Of a stretch of DNA of 64,000 nucleotides, positions 15,370 to 24,095 are shown in pieces; the first letter of the stretch is position 1; each line of letters starts with the position of its first letter. Origin of the DNA: Nonomuraea gerenzanensis (GTDB lineage Bacteria > Actinomycetota > Actinomycetes > Streptosporangiales > Streptosporangiaceae); the NCBI RefSeq assembly GCF_020215645.1, contig NZ_CP084058.1, forward strand, positions 10,466,001 to 10,530,000, in the 5' to 3' direction. The notes under the pieces are model-generated. The model was given only the letters and a program-made list of their open reading frames with translations. It ran no database searches and was not told the DNA's origin. The translations under genes and the position numbers were made by a program.

Positions 15370-16914
15370 TTGAAGCGCCTGCTCATCCCCCTCGCCGCCG
15401 CCGGCCTGAGCGCCGCCGTACTCGCCTCCCCGGCCACCGCTGCCCCGCACTGGGCGCAGGACGACCTGCAGCCCAAGCCTGCCGACGCCTACGGTGCCGC
15501 GGCTTTCTGGCTCGACGCCAACGGAGCCGCCCTTCGCAAAGCGACCCAGTACAACCTCGACTCCAAGGACGTCCCCAAGCTCGTCACCTCGGCCGGCAAG
15601 GGCGCCACTGACGGCAAGCCGGGCATGACCGCCCCCACCACCACCGGCAAGGCCACCGCCAGCAAGAACGTGAATCTGCCCAAGACCATCGGCAAGGTCT
15701 TCTTCATCGACAAGGCGGGCCACTACCGCTGGTGCTCGGCCACGTCCATCCAGTCCAGGAACCGCAATCTGGTCGCCACCGCCGGGCACTGCGTGTTCGA
15801 GAACGGCAAGGACGAGGTCTACCGCAAGTGGATCTTCGTGCCCGGCTACTACCAGGGCAAGGCTCCGTGGGGCGTCTACGTGGGCGCCTACGCCTTCACC
15901 GCCTACGACCTCGACACCTACGACGACTACGACGGCGACTACGCCTTCGTCGCGGTGCACAACGGCTTCGCGCTGGCGGGTCAGAAGGAGGTCGTCAAGA
16001 GCGAGTTCCACGCTTGGGCCGGTGACAAGTGGGTCAAGCACGAAGAGATCAAGAAGGACGAGTACGACGCCGGCTTCGAGAAGTACGGGCCCGCGGGGCC
16101 GTACTGGTCGAAGGACTTCGACGTCACGCCCGAGAAGGTCGCGCACAACTACTCCGGCGAGAAGATCCTGACCAAGGTCGAGGTCACCGAGTCCGAGTAC
16201 AACAAGGCGCCGAAGGACACCGCCGCCGACGTCAACGGCGAGCAGTACGAGAAGGCCGGCCCGAATCCCATCAGCCAGGAGGAGTACAAGAAGCTCGCGG
16301 CTGAGAAGGGCGACGGCAAGTTCCTCGGCAAGATCGAGGTCACCAAGGACGCCAACGGCATCGAGACCTCGTGGTTCGAGACCCGCTACTACGTCAAGCA
16401 GTGGGTGAAGGCGGGCAAGACGGTCCGCTACTTCCGTGACCACTACTACATCGGCATCGCCAAGGACATGGGCCGCCTCGGCGACGTCGTAGGCGGCCAG
16501 GGCTTCGCCTGGAACCAGCCCCTCGGCCAGCAGGTGACCGTCTTCGGCTACCCCAGCGCCCCCCACCCCGACGGTGACCGCCCCTTCACCGGTGTCACCC
16601 CCAAGTGGTGCATCGGCAAGACCGGTACCAAGAGCGTCCAGGTCAACACCTTCAAGGTCGAGACCCACCAGACGCTCAAGTGCTCCATGACCTTCGGCGC
16701 CGACGGCGGCCCCTGGCTCATGAAGTACAACAACAGCAAGCGCACCGGCTACGTCAACGGTGTCACCAGCCTGTTCGCCGACAACGACGGCAACGACAGG
16801 GTGGACACGATCAGCTCGGCCATCTTCGACGGCGAGACCGCCGACGTCTACAACAAGGCGAACTACGCCGAGACGAAGAAGATCGTCGGCCCCAACGGCG
16901 AGCTGCTGAAGTAA
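15370..16914 (+). CDS. Secreted trypsin-like pseudoprotease with insert, array gene 6 (Ser to Asp)
   Basis: Starts at TTG 15370, preceded by GGAG; the N-terminus MKRLLIPLAAAGLSAAVLAS is a signal peptide ending near ATAAP. His140 (ATAGHC) and Asp190 (DGDYAF) are kept; Asp445 (GADGGP) replaces the catalytic Ser. The extra region (about 203-366) is somewhat shorter than in genes 4-5 and carries KSEF, KKDEY, TESEY and SQEEY units. Upstream, two TTGACA hexamers 12 bp apart (15335 and 15347) and a degenerate half of the CRP-like site (15311-15326) differ from the gene 4/5 leaders, so this copy has its own promoter design. It closes the array. Confidence 0.88.
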   Translation: MKRLLIPLAAAGLSAAVLASPATAAPHWAQDDLQPKPADAYGAAAFWLDANGAALRKATQYNLDSKDVPKLVTSAGKGATDGKPGMTAPTTTGKATASKNVNLPKTIGKVFFIDKAGHYRWCSATSIQSRNRNLVATAGHCVFENGKDEVYRKWIFVPGYYQGKAPWGVYVGAYAFTAYDLDTYDDYDGDYAFVAVHNGFALAGQKEVVKSEFHAWAGDKWVKHEEIKKDEYDAGFEKYGPAGPYWSKDFDVTPEKVAHNYSGEKILTKVEVTESEYNKAPKDTAADVNGEQYEKAGPNPISQEEYKKLAAEKGDGKFLGKIEVTKDANGIETSWFETRYYVKQWVKAGKTVRYFRDHYYIGIAKDMGRLGDVVGGQGFAWNQPLGQQVTVFGYPSAPHPDGDRPFTGVTPKWCIGKTGTKSVQVNTFKVETHQTLKCSMTFGADGGPWLMKYNNSKRTGYVNGVTSLFADNDGNDRVDTISSAIFDGETADVYNKANYAETKKIVGPNGELLK

Positions 16915-16919
16915 CCCGC

Positions 16920-16946
16920 GATGGGCCCGGCAGGACCGGGCCCATC
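16920..16946. terminator. Terminator between convergent genes
   Basis: An 11-bp perfect stem with a five-base loop lies 5 bp after the stop of array gene 6 and faces the convergent regulator gene. Confidence 0.7.
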
Positions 16947-17003
16947 ACCGGTGCTCACACGGCGGTCAGCTCACGCGTCCGCCCCCGCAACGCCGCCACG
17001 GTC

Positions 17004-18362
17004 TCACACAGCGGTCAGCTCACGCGTCCGCTCCCGCAACGCCGCCACCGACCGCTCATGCTTGTAAGGCTCCAGCCGCCGCCGCAGATCAGCCGCGTAC
17101 GACCGCGACCGCACCGACTGAAGCTCAGCCGCCAACGTCAACGCGCTCCCCGCCACCGAGCACGCCTCCTCCAGCTCCCCGCACTGCAGCAGCCCAGCGG
17201 CCAGCAGCGACAGGTTGAACATGCGCCCCCGCACGTACCGGGAGTCCATGTCGAGCGAGCGCCGCGCCTGCCGCACCACCCGCTCCCCCTCCCCGAGGTC
17301 GCGGAAGCAGTGGGCGAACTTGGCCGACAGGTAGGCCTCGTCGAAGTAGCTGAGCCACTTGGGCTCTTCGGCGGGGTTGCGGGCGTCGAAGGCGCACTCG
17401 GCCTCGTGCAGGGAGTGGCCGCAGGAGCGGGCGTCGCCCAGGCCGGCGTGCGCGTGGGCCTCCAGGACGTGCGCGGAGGCCAGGAGTGTCTTGACCCCCG
17501 CCGTACGGGCCGCCATCTGGGCGGCTCTGGCGAGGTCGAGGGCGTGGGCCGGCTGGCCCATGTAGATGGCCTGGTGCGCCATGCCGGCCAGGATCTCGCC
17601 GCCCAGCGTCTGGTCGTCGGCGCCCCTGGCCAGGCGCAGGGCCTGGATCAGGTAGCGCTGGGCTAGGCCGTGCTGTTCCATGTCGTAGGCCATCCAGCCG
17701 GCCAGGCGGGTCAGCTCGGAGGCTGCCGCGGCGAGCTGCCTGCCGGTGGACTCGCCGTACGAGCCGTCCTTGAGGAGGGGGGAGACGGCGGTGTCGAGGT
17801 ACTTGACCACGGACGACCGGACGCGTCCGCTGCCGAAGCGGTTGTCGAGCTCACCGAACGAGCGGGTGACCTCGTGGATGGCGGCGATGTCGGCGCGGCC
17901 CACCCGCCGCGTCCCTGTGCCGCTCGGGCGCCCCTCAGAGGGCGATGTCAGCCAGCGTACGGCTCCAACAGAGCCTGCTCCTATCGCGAACGTCGAGTCG
18001 ATCAGGAACCTCCGTCTCTCCACATCGGCCCGCCACAGCGCCGTCACGGTCGCGACCCCCTCCTGCCAGGTGTGCGTGAACTCCTGTCCGAGATCGAGGG
18101 GTGTGATGACAGCCGGCATGCCCAGGTCCTCTGACGAGACGGGCCTGCCGAGCCGGAGCGCGAAGATCTCGGTGAGCAGGCACGGCACGGGATCGCGCGG
18201 CCGCTGACCTCCGATCCATCGCAGGACGGAGCTGTGGTCGTACTTCAGTCCCGGCGTGCCACGTGCGGCTCCCAGATCGTTGAGGCGCCTGGCCAATCCC
18301 TTGTGGGAAAACCCCGCCTCTGCGATGAGCTGCTGCAGCAGTCGATTCGGCTCGCGTTCCAT
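17004..18362 (-). CDS. HTH-type transcriptional regulator with TPR-like C-terminus
   Basis: ATG 18362 follows a GAGGAGAG ribosome site; an upstream in-frame ATG pair lacks one. Residues 1-75 form a helix-turn-helix of the actinobacterial large-regulator type (LLQQLIAEAGFSHKGLARRL, then DHSSVLRWIGGQRPRD). The rest is alpha-helical with Ala/Leu-rich pairs resembling tetratricopeptide repeats (LAGWMAYDMEQHGLAQRY, LDLARAAQMAARTAGV). Such proteins of 400-460 residues are abundant in Streptomyces-like bacteria and often control development or secondary metabolism, but I cannot name a target. It ends close to and convergent with the protease array. Confidence 0.8.
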   Translation of the reverse strand: MEREPNRLLQQLIAEAGFSHKGLARRLNDLGAARGTPGLKYDHSSVLRWIGGQRPRDPVPCLLTEIFALRLGRPVSSEDLGMPAVITPLDLGQEFTHTWQEGVATVTALWRADVERRRFLIDSTFAIGAGSVGAVRWLTSPSEGRPSGTGTRRVGRADIAAIHEVTRSFGELDNRFGSGRVRSSVVKYLDTAVSPLLKDGSYGESTGRQLAAAASELTRLAGWMAYDMEQHGLAQRYLIQALRLARGADDQTLGGEILAGMAHQAIYMGQPAHALDLARAAQMAARTAGVKTLLASAHVLEAHAHAGLGDARSCGHSLHEAECAFDARNPAEEPKWLSYFDEAYLSAKFAHCFRDLGEGERVVRQARRSLDMDSRYVRGRMFNLSLLAAGLLQCGELEEACSVAGSALTLAAELQSVRSRSYAADLRRRLEPYKHERSVAALRERTRELTAV

Positions 18363-18641
18363 CGCTCTCCTCGTCACAGGAGTCGGCGCCCACATCATTA
18401 CAGAGAGCTACTGTTATAGCACCTTGCGTAAAGGATTTATGGCAGTTCCCAAAGGTCACCCGAACTCCATCCCACACCCCGGGCCCGTTCTGCGCATGAT
18501 CAGGCGGACCCTGGCTCCTGGACGGGGATCTCAACTACCCGCGAAACGCCCGCGTAACCCGAAAGGCGGAGCGACCTGCCTCAGGACGGCGGAAATGGGT
18601 GAGCGCGGGCCGGAAAGGCACCGCGCCCGCCCTGCGGACCA

Positions 18642-19850
18642 CTAGCGGCGCGCGACCCCGTCCGCCCGCGCCTGGGCGGCCACGGCGGCCGTCACGGCGG
18701 GCGCGACGCGCTCGTCGAAGGGGCTCGGGATGATGTACGTGGCCGAGAGATCGTCACCGACCACCCCGGCGAGCGCGTTGGCGGCGGCCACCTTCATGTT
18801 CTCGGTGATCGCGGTGGCCCGCACGTCGAGGGCGCCGCGGAACACCCCGGGGAAGGCCAGCACGTTGTTGATCTGGTTGGGGAAGTCGGAGCGCCCGGTG
18901 GCCACGACCTTGGCGTGCCTGGCGGCCACGTCGGGGTGCACCTCCGGCGTCGGGTTGGACAGGGCGAAGACGATGGCGTCGGCCGCCATGGACGCGATCG
19001 CCTGCTCCGACACGGTGGACCCGGACAGCCCCAGGAACAGGTCGGCGCCCGCCAGGGCCTCCTCCGTGGAGCCGGTGTGGCCCGCCCGGTTGGTGTCGCG
19101 GGCCAGCGCCTGCTTGACCGGGTTGAGGCCCTCTCTCCCCTCGTAGATCATGCCCTTGGAGTCGGAGACCGCGATGTCGCCGATGCCCGCCTCCAGCAGG
19201 ATGCGGGTGACGGCGACCCCGGACGCGCCCGCGCCGGCCACCACGGCACGCAGGTCGCCCAGCGACCGGCCGGTCAGGCGGGCCGCGTTCTGCAGGGCTG
19301 CCAGCGCGACGATCGCGGTGCCGTGCTGGTCGTCGTGGAAGACCGGGATGTCGAGCAGGTCGCGCAGCCGGTCCTCGACCTCGAAGCAGCGGGGGGCGCT
19401 GATGTCCTCGAGGTTGATGCCGCCGAACGAGGGCGCCAGGCGCACCACGGTCTCGACGAGCCCGTCGACGTCGGTGCAGTCGAGGCAGATGGGCACGGCG
19501 TCGACGCCGGCGAACTCCTTGAACAGCAGGGCCTTGCCCTCCATGACGGGCATGGCGGCGGACGGGCCGATGTCGCCGAGGCCGAGCACGGCGGTGCCGT
19601 CGGAGACGACGGCGACGACGTTGGAGACCCAGGTGTAGTCGTCGGCCAGCGCGGGCTGGTCGGCGATGGCGGTGCAGACCCGGGCGACGCCGGGCGTGTA
19701 CGCGAGCGCCAGGTCGTCGGCGTCGCGGACGGGAACGGTGGAGCGGATCTCGATCTTGCCTCCCCTGTGCAGGGCGAAGGCCGGATCGAGGTCGGACGTC
19801 TCGACGGATGCAGAAGCGGGCGTGGCAGCCACAGCGACCCCTGTAGTCAT
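18642..19850 (-). CDS. NAD(P)-dependent malic enzyme
   Basis: Oxidatively decarboxylates malate to pyruvate. The sequence shows the short bacterial malic-enzyme layout: N-terminal domain with AYTPGVARVCTAIA and GLGDIGPSAAMPVMEGKALLFKEFAG, the metal-binding segment FHDDQHGTAIV, and a Rossmann domain with VVAGAGASGVAV. Late motifs FALSNPTPE and QINNVLAFPG are also typical. I chose ATG 19850; an upstream in-frame ATG at 19964 would add 38 residues with no family resemblance, and neither has a strong ribosome site. It is divergent from the amino-acid transporter operon. A central-carbon anaplerotic role is likely. Confidence 0.92.
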   Translation of the reverse strand: MTTGVAVAATPASASVETSDLDPAFALHRGGKIEIRSTVPVRDADDLALAYTPGVARVCTAIADQPALADDYTWVSNVVAVVSDGTAVLGLGDIGPSAAMPVMEGKALLFKEFAGVDAVPICLDCTDVDGLVETVVRLAPSFGGINLEDISAPRCFEVEDRLRDLLDIPVFHDDQHGTAIVALAALQNAARLTGRSLGDLRAVVAGAGASGVAVTRILLEAGIGDIAVSDSKGMIYEGREGLNPVKQALARDTNRAGHTGSTEEALAGADLFLGLSGSTVSEQAIASMAADAIVFALSNPTPEVHPDVAARHAKVVATGRSDFPNQINNVLAFPGVFRGALDVRATAITENMKVAAANALAGVVGDDLSATYIIPSPFDERVAPAVTAAVAAQARADGVARR

Positions 19851-20113
19851 TGGTAGCGGAAGAAACCTTCGGCGGACGAGCGCGAGCGGGCTGGCTTCGG
19901 TAGCTGCCAGGATCCCCTCGCCGGTCGTCTGGTGAGGGGGTTCGGGGGTCACCCGTCTGTCCATAGTGCCACATGCTGAGATGCTGTTCGGTGTCGGTGA
20001 TGACGCCGTTCTGTTGACGCATCGTTAAACGCCGAATGACGGAGCGCGGCAAAACCCCATCTAAACTGCACAAAACGCAAGTTTCATGGCATTTCACATC
20101 GAGGAGGCCGTAC

Positions 20114-20968
20114 ATGGCCCTCAGACCCCTGGGCCGCCGTGGGTACGCCGCCGGCGCGCTCGCTTTGACGGCTGCTCTCACGCTGACCGCGTGCGGCAGT
20201 GACACGGGCTCCGGCACCACCAGCGCCACCGCGTCCTCGGGCGCGGCCGCGGGTGTCAAGGTGGTGCAGCCCGGCAAGCTCACGGTCTGCACGAACATCC
20301 CGTACGAACCCTTCCAGTTCAAGGACGACAGCGGGAAGATCGTCGGGTTCGACGTGGACATCGTCGACCTCGCCGCGAAGAAGCTGGGCCTGACCCAGAA
20401 CATCGTGGACATCGACTTCGCCGTGATCAAGAGCGGCGCGGCCATGGCGGCGGGCAAGTGCGACGTCGCCGCCGCGGGCATGACGATCACCGACGAGCGC
20501 AAGCAGAACATCGACTTCTCCGAGCCCTACTTCGACGCCACGCAGGCCCTGCTGGCCAAGAAGGGCACCGGCGCCACCTCGCTGGAGGACGTCAAGACCA
20601 AGGGACTCAAGCTGGGCGCGCAGGCCAGCACCACCGGCCTCGACTACGTCAAGAAGCAGGGCTTCGACCCCACCGAGTACGCCGACTCCGCCAAGGAGCT
20701 GCTGGCCCTGCAGGCCGGCCAGGCCGACGTGATCGTCCAGGACCTGCCCGTCGTGCTCACCTGGCTGAAGAAGCCCGACATCGCGGCCAAGTTCGAGATG
20801 ATCGGCAGCCTCGACACCGGTGAGCAGTACGGCATCGGCCTGAAGAAGGGCGCCGACCCGACGCTGCTGAAGACGATCAACGAGGAGATCGCCGCGGCCA
20901 AGCAGGACGGCACCTACGAGAAGATCTACGTGAAGTGGTTCGGCAAGAAGCCTGGCGAGCTGGGCTGA
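20114..20968 (+). CDS. Amino-acid ABC transporter substrate-binding lipoprotein
   Basis: ATG 20114 follows GAGGAGG by eight bases. The lipoprotein signal ends in the lipobox LTAC with Cys27, so the protein is anchored outside the membrane. The mature part is a family-3 periplasmic-binding fold: KLTVCTNIPYEPFQFKDD, VGFDVDIVDLAAKKLGL, GKCDVAAAGMTITDERKQNIDFSEPY. This family binds polar amino acids such as glutamate, glutamine, cystine or arginine; the exact ligand is not readable. First gene of a three-gene importer. Confidence 0.93.
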   Translation: MALRPLGRRGYAAGALALTAALTLTACGSDTGSGTTSATASSGAAAGVKVVQPGKLTVCTNIPYEPFQFKDDSGKIVGFDVDIVDLAAKKLGLTQNIVDIDFAVIKSGAAMAAGKCDVAAAGMTITDERKQNIDFSEPYFDATQALLAKKGTGATSLEDVKTKGLKLGAQASTTGLDYVKKQGFDPTEYADSAKELLALQAGQADVIVQDLPVVLTWLKKPDIAAKFEMIGSLDTGEQYGIGLKKGADPTLLKTINEEIAAAKQDGTYEKIYVKWFGKKPGELG

Positions 20969-20971
20969 CGG

Positions 20972-21799
20972 ATGGCCGACCAGCCGAAGACGGCTGAGCC
21001 TGGGCGTGCCAGGCTCAGCCCTCGGAAGAAGCAGCGGATCAGCCGGGGCATCCAGTACGTCGTACTGGCCGCCGCGCTCGTCGCCGTCGTACTGTACGCC
21101 GACTGGCCCAGCCTCGCGCAGAACTTCGCCAAGGTCGACGTGGCGAAGGAGGCGCTGCCCGAGCTGTTCACCATCGCGCTGCGCAACACGATCATCTACA
21201 CGGTGGGCGGGTTCGTCTTCGCGTTCGTGCTGGGCCTGGTGCTGGCGCTCATGCGGCTCTCGCAGGTCCGGCCGTACCGCTGGATCTCGATCATCTACAT
21301 CGAGATCTTCCGCGGGCTGCCCGCGCTGCTGATCTTCCTGCTGATCGTGTTCCTGCCGCTGGCGCTGCCGGGCTTCGAGGTGCCCGGCGGCACGTACGGA
21401 CAGGGCATTCTCGGGCTCGGCCTGGTCGGCGCCGCCTACCAGGCGGAGATCTTCAGGGCGGGCCTGCAGGCCGTGCCCAAGGGACAGACGGAGGCGGCCA
21501 GGTCGCTCGGCATGTCGGCCACCCGCGCCCAGATCACCGTGGTGATCCCGCAGGCCATCCGCATGGTCATCCCGCCGACCACCAACCAGTTCGTGGCGCT
21601 GCTCAAGGACTCGTCGCTGGTGCTGTTCCTGGGCGTGTCCGGCGAGTACGTCGAGCTGGCCAAGTTCGGCAACGACCTGGCCTCCCAGTACGCCAACGCC
21701 ACGCCCATCATGGTCGCCGGCGTGACGTACCTGATCGTCACCATCCCGCTGGGTTACCTCGCGTCCCGGCTGGAGGGGCGCAAGGGGAGGACGCGATGA
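20972..21799 (+). CDS. Amino-acid ABC transporter permease
   Basis: A 275-residue HisM/GlnP-type permease starting 3 bp after the binding-protein stop. One N-terminal helix ([17 protein letters not shown]) precedes the transport domain with [19 protein letters not shown], a helix pair, and the EAA loop that couples to the ATPase ([23 protein letters not shown]). It has an unusually long N-terminal extension before the first helix, as in other actinobacterial members. It is probably a homodimeric channel since no second permease is present. Confidence 0.92.
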   Translation: MADQPKTAEPGRARLSPRKKQRISRGIQYVVLAAALVAVVLYADWPSLAQNFAKVDVAKEALPELFTIALRNTIIYTVGGFVFAFVLGLVLALMRLSQVRPYRWISIIYIEIFRGLPALLIFLLIVFLPLALPGFEVPGGTYGQGILGLGLVGAAYQAEIFRAGLQAVPKGQTEAARSLGMSATRAQITVVIPQAIRMVIPPTTNQFVALLKDSSLVLFLGVSGEYVELAKFGNDLASQYANATPIMVAGVTYLIVTIPLGYLASRLEGRKGRTR

Positions 21800-22542
21800 C
21801 CACGCACGCCATCGAGCTGCGCGACCTGCACAAGCACTTCGGCAAGAACGAGGTGCTCAAGGGCATCGACATGACCGTGGACCCGGGCCAGGTGGTCTGC
21901 GTCATCGGCCCGTCGGGCTCGGGCAAGTCCACGCTGCTGCGCTGCGTGAACCTGCTGGAGACGCCCACCAGGGGCAAGGTGTTCGTGGAAGGTGTCGAGG
22001 TCACCGACCCCGACGTGGACATCGACGCCGTACGCCGCCGCATCGGCATGGTCTTCCAGTCGTTCAACCTGTTCCCGCACATGACGGCGCTGCAGAACGT
22101 CATGATCGCTCAGCAGCGGGTGCTGAAGCGCGGCAAGCGGGAGGCGGAGATCGTCGCCCGCGACAACCTCGACAAGGTCGGCGTCGGCGCCAAGTGCGAC
22201 TCGCTGCCCGGCCAGCTCTCGGGCGGCCAGCAGCAGCGGGTCGCGATCGCCAGGGCCCTGGCCATGAACCCCAGCCTGATGCTCTTCGACGAGCCCACCT
22301 CGGCGCTCGACCCCGAGCTGGTCGGCGACGTGCTCACCGTCATGCGCAAGCTGGCGGAGGAGGGCATGACCATGCTCGTGGTCACCCACGAGATGGGCTT
22401 CGCGCGGCAGGTGGCCGACCGGGTGGTGTTCATGGACGGTGGCGTGGTCGTCGAGGACGGCGTTCCGGCGCAGGTCATCGGCGACCCGCAGCAGGAGCGC
22501 ACCCGCACGTTCCTGCACCGCGTCCTGCACCCCGAGGACTAG
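21796..22542 (+). CDS. Amino-acid ABC transporter ATP-binding protein
   Basis: Starts at an ATGA overlap with the permease. All nucleotide-binding motifs are present: Walker [10 protein letters not shown], the Q-loop [11 protein letters not shown], signature LSGGQQQR, Walker [14 protein letters not shown] and the switch His in VVTHEMGF. Length (248) is normal for the GlnQ/HisP group. It energises uptake of the amino acid bound by the lipoprotein encoded two genes upstream. Confidence 0.95.
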   Translation: MTTHAIELRDLHKHFGKNEVLKGIDMTVDPGQVVCVIGPSGSGKSTLLRCVNLLETPTRGKVFVEGVEVTDPDVDIDAVRRRIGMVFQSFNLFPHMTALQNVMIAQQRVLKRGKREAEIVARDNLDKVGVGAKCDSLPGQLSGGQQQRVAIARALAMNPSLMLFDEPTSALDPELVGDVLTVMRKLAEEGMTMLVVTHEMGFARQVADRVVFMDGGVVVEDGVPAQVIGDPQQERTRTFLHRVLHPED

Positions 22543-22551
22543 CCGTCAGGA

Positions 22552-22591
22552 GGCGGGGCGACCGGGACAACCTCTCCCCGGCCGCCCCGCC
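22552..22591 (+). terminator. Probable terminator of the amino-acid ABC operon
   Basis: GGCGGGGCG (22552-22560) pairs with CGCCCCGCC (22583-22591), with an inner CCGG pair, starting about 10 bp after the stop codon. No U-tract. Confidence 0.5.
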
Positions 22592-22685
22592 GCCCTGCCT
22601 CCCCCGGCCCTGCCTCCCCGCCGCCCTGCTTCCTCACCCGAGCGTCGCCCCCGTTCCCCCTGCCGTTCTGCTGTAATGGACCGGC

Positions 22686-23111
22686 ATGGACCTCACCTCT
22701 TACGCCGAGTGGGCGGTCCGGCTGGCCAACGATCCTGACCCGCCGCCCGAGCTCCGCCGGCTGCGCGACGAGCTGGCCGCCGTGTTCGACGCGGCCGGCG
22801 ACGACCGTGCCGTGGCCGAGCGGCTGAACGCCCTGCTGGCGCGCTATCCCGTACGCCCCCAGCTCTCCGACCACGACGGCCACGACTGGCACCTCCACCT
22901 GGCCGAGGACCCGGCCGCGACCGCCGTCATGGGCCTGGCCGCGGTCGTCGCCGAGCTGGGCGTGGACCGGCTCGGGCGGTGCCGCGAGCCGCACTGCGGC
23001 CTGGCCTTCCTCGACACCTCCACCAACCGCTCCCGCCGCTACTGCTCCCCCCGCTGCGCCAGCCGCGCCAACGTCGCCGCCTTCCGCGCCCGCCGCCGCA
23101 ACGGCACCTGA
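22686..23111 (+). CDS. CGNR zinc-finger protein (short form)
   Basis: The C-terminal 40 residues form a CGNR-type zinc finger: RCREPHCGLAFLDTSTNRSRRYC-containing region with the ligand pattern C-x4-C and C-x3-C, followed by a basic tail (AFRARRRNGT) suited to nucleic-acid binding. The N-terminal part (residues 1-95) matches the ABATE domain in pattern (LRRLRDELAAVF). At 141 residues it is shorter than the usual 180-200, the first ABATE part being trimmed. Such proteins are thought to be stress-linked transcription regulators; the function is not established. Confidence 0.82.
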   Translation: MDLTSYAEWAVRLANDPDPPPELRRLRDELAAVFDAAGDDRAVAERLNALLARYPVRPQLSDHDGHDWHLHLAEDPAATAVMGLAAVVAELGVDRLGRCREPHCGLAFLDTSTNRSRRYCSPRCASRANVAAFRARRRNGT

Positions 23112-23169
23112 CAGCCACCTCCGCAACGTCATCCGACGGCCGCCACCGGGCCCGCAGCGGAACAGGCCG

Positions 23170-23481
23170 TCAGCGCTTGCCGGGAGCCCTGCGCAGCAGC
23201 GGCCAGTAACGCAGCACCACGCGCCCCACGATGTCCTGCACGGGCCCGAAGTCCCAGCTGTCCCGCCGCCCGCTGGCCCGCTGGTTGTCGCTCTCCAGCC
23301 ACCACCCGTCGGCCCCGTGCCACTGCGCCCGCTTGACGATGAGCCGATCGGGATCGTCGGGCAGCCTCGCCACCACGAGATCACCGGGATGCACGGTGGC
23401 TCCCCGGCGCACGAGGAGCCAGTCTCCGGGCACCAGCGCGGGCCGCATCGAATCCCCTTCGACACGCACTCTCATCGTCAT
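23170..23481 (-). CDS. sodX: Ni-superoxide dismutase maturation protease (S26 family)
   Basis: A small signal-peptidase-like protein with the catalytic Ser in VEGDSMRPALVPGDWLLV and the general-base Lys in DRLIVKRAQW, followed by a W-L-E-S-D-N motif typical of S26. It is divergent from sodN, the standard arrangement; SodX removes the SodN propeptide so that the new N-terminal His can bind nickel. No membrane helix is visible, as expected for this group. The start is either ATG 23481 or ATG 23475; the GGGGG ribosome site fits the second slightly better. Longer frames would enter the sodN promoter. Confidence 0.85.
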   Translation of the reverse strand: MTMRVRVEGDSMRPALVPGDWLLVRRGATVHPGDLVVARLPDDPDRLIVKRAQWHGADGWWLESDNQRASGRRDSWDFGPVQDIVGRVVLRYWPLLRRAPGKR

Positions 23482-23565
23482 TGACCCCCTACTCCGCAGG
23501 CGTTGGGACCCGAGTAAGGTCGTTGAAGGACCCAAGCTGATTCAGCATCCAGGAAGGATTTTCTG

Positions 23566-23967
23566 ATGCTCGCACGACTGCTACGACCCAAGCATGTCGC
23601 TTCCGCACACTGCGACCTGCCCTGTGGGGTCTACGACCCCGCTCAGGCCCGTATCGAGGCCGAGTCGGTCAAGGCGATCATGGAGAAGTACGCGGCCAAC
23701 GAGGACCCGGTCTTCCGCGCCCGCGCCATCAAGATCAAGGAGGAGCGGGCCGAGCTGGTCAAGCACCACCTCTGGGTGCTGTGGACCGACTACTTCAAGC
23801 CCCCGCACCTCGAGCAGTACCCTCAGCTCCACCAGCTCTTCTGGGACGCCACGAAGCTCGCGGGCGCCGCGGGCGCCAAGGGCACCGTGGACGTCGCCAA
23901 GGCCGAGGACCTGCTGGGCAAGATCGACGAAATCTCCAAGATCTTCTGGGAGACCAAGGCCGCCTAA
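23566..23967 (+). CDS. sodN: Nickel superoxide dismutase
   Basis: The 133-residue precursor has a 14-residue propeptide ending VASA, then the nickel hook H-C-D-L-P-C-G-V-Y-D-P, in which the new N-terminal His and two Cys bind Ni. The rest is the four-helix bundle (QARIEAESVKAIMEKY, KEERAELVKHHLWVLW, HQLFWDATKLA). It detoxifies superoxide in the cytoplasm. Ribosome site GGAAGG lies eight to nine bases before ATG 23566. It is divergent from sodX and ends in a perfect terminator. Such genes are usually nickel-responsive through Nur, but I did not identify a Nur box with confidence. Confidence 0.97.
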   Translation: MLARLLRPKHVASAHCDLPCGVYDPAQARIEAESVKAIMEKYAANEDPVFRARAIKIKEERAELVKHHLWVLWTDYFKPPHLEQYPQLHQLFWDATKLAGAAGAKGTVDVAKAEDLLGKIDEISKIFWETKAA

Positions 23968-23977
23968 AACGGCACAT

Positions 23978-24014
23978 AAGGCTCTGTGCGGTTACCAACC
24001 GCACAGAGCCTTTT
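23978..24014 (+). terminator. Strong terminator of sodN
   Basis: A perfect 16-bp stem (23978-23993 with 23997-24012) with a three-base loop, then TTTT. Confidence 0.9.
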
Positions 24015-24095
24015 CCGTAGATGGCGAGTCTGATTCATCCAAGCACCTCTGAAGGGCGGTAAGTTGCAGTCAGCGTCGGATTCGCGAGGAGGAAC

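Noticed and set aside
23482..23565. Nur-type box in the sod promoter
   Set aside because: A short palindrome is visible, but I could not match it to a known Nur consensus with confidence.
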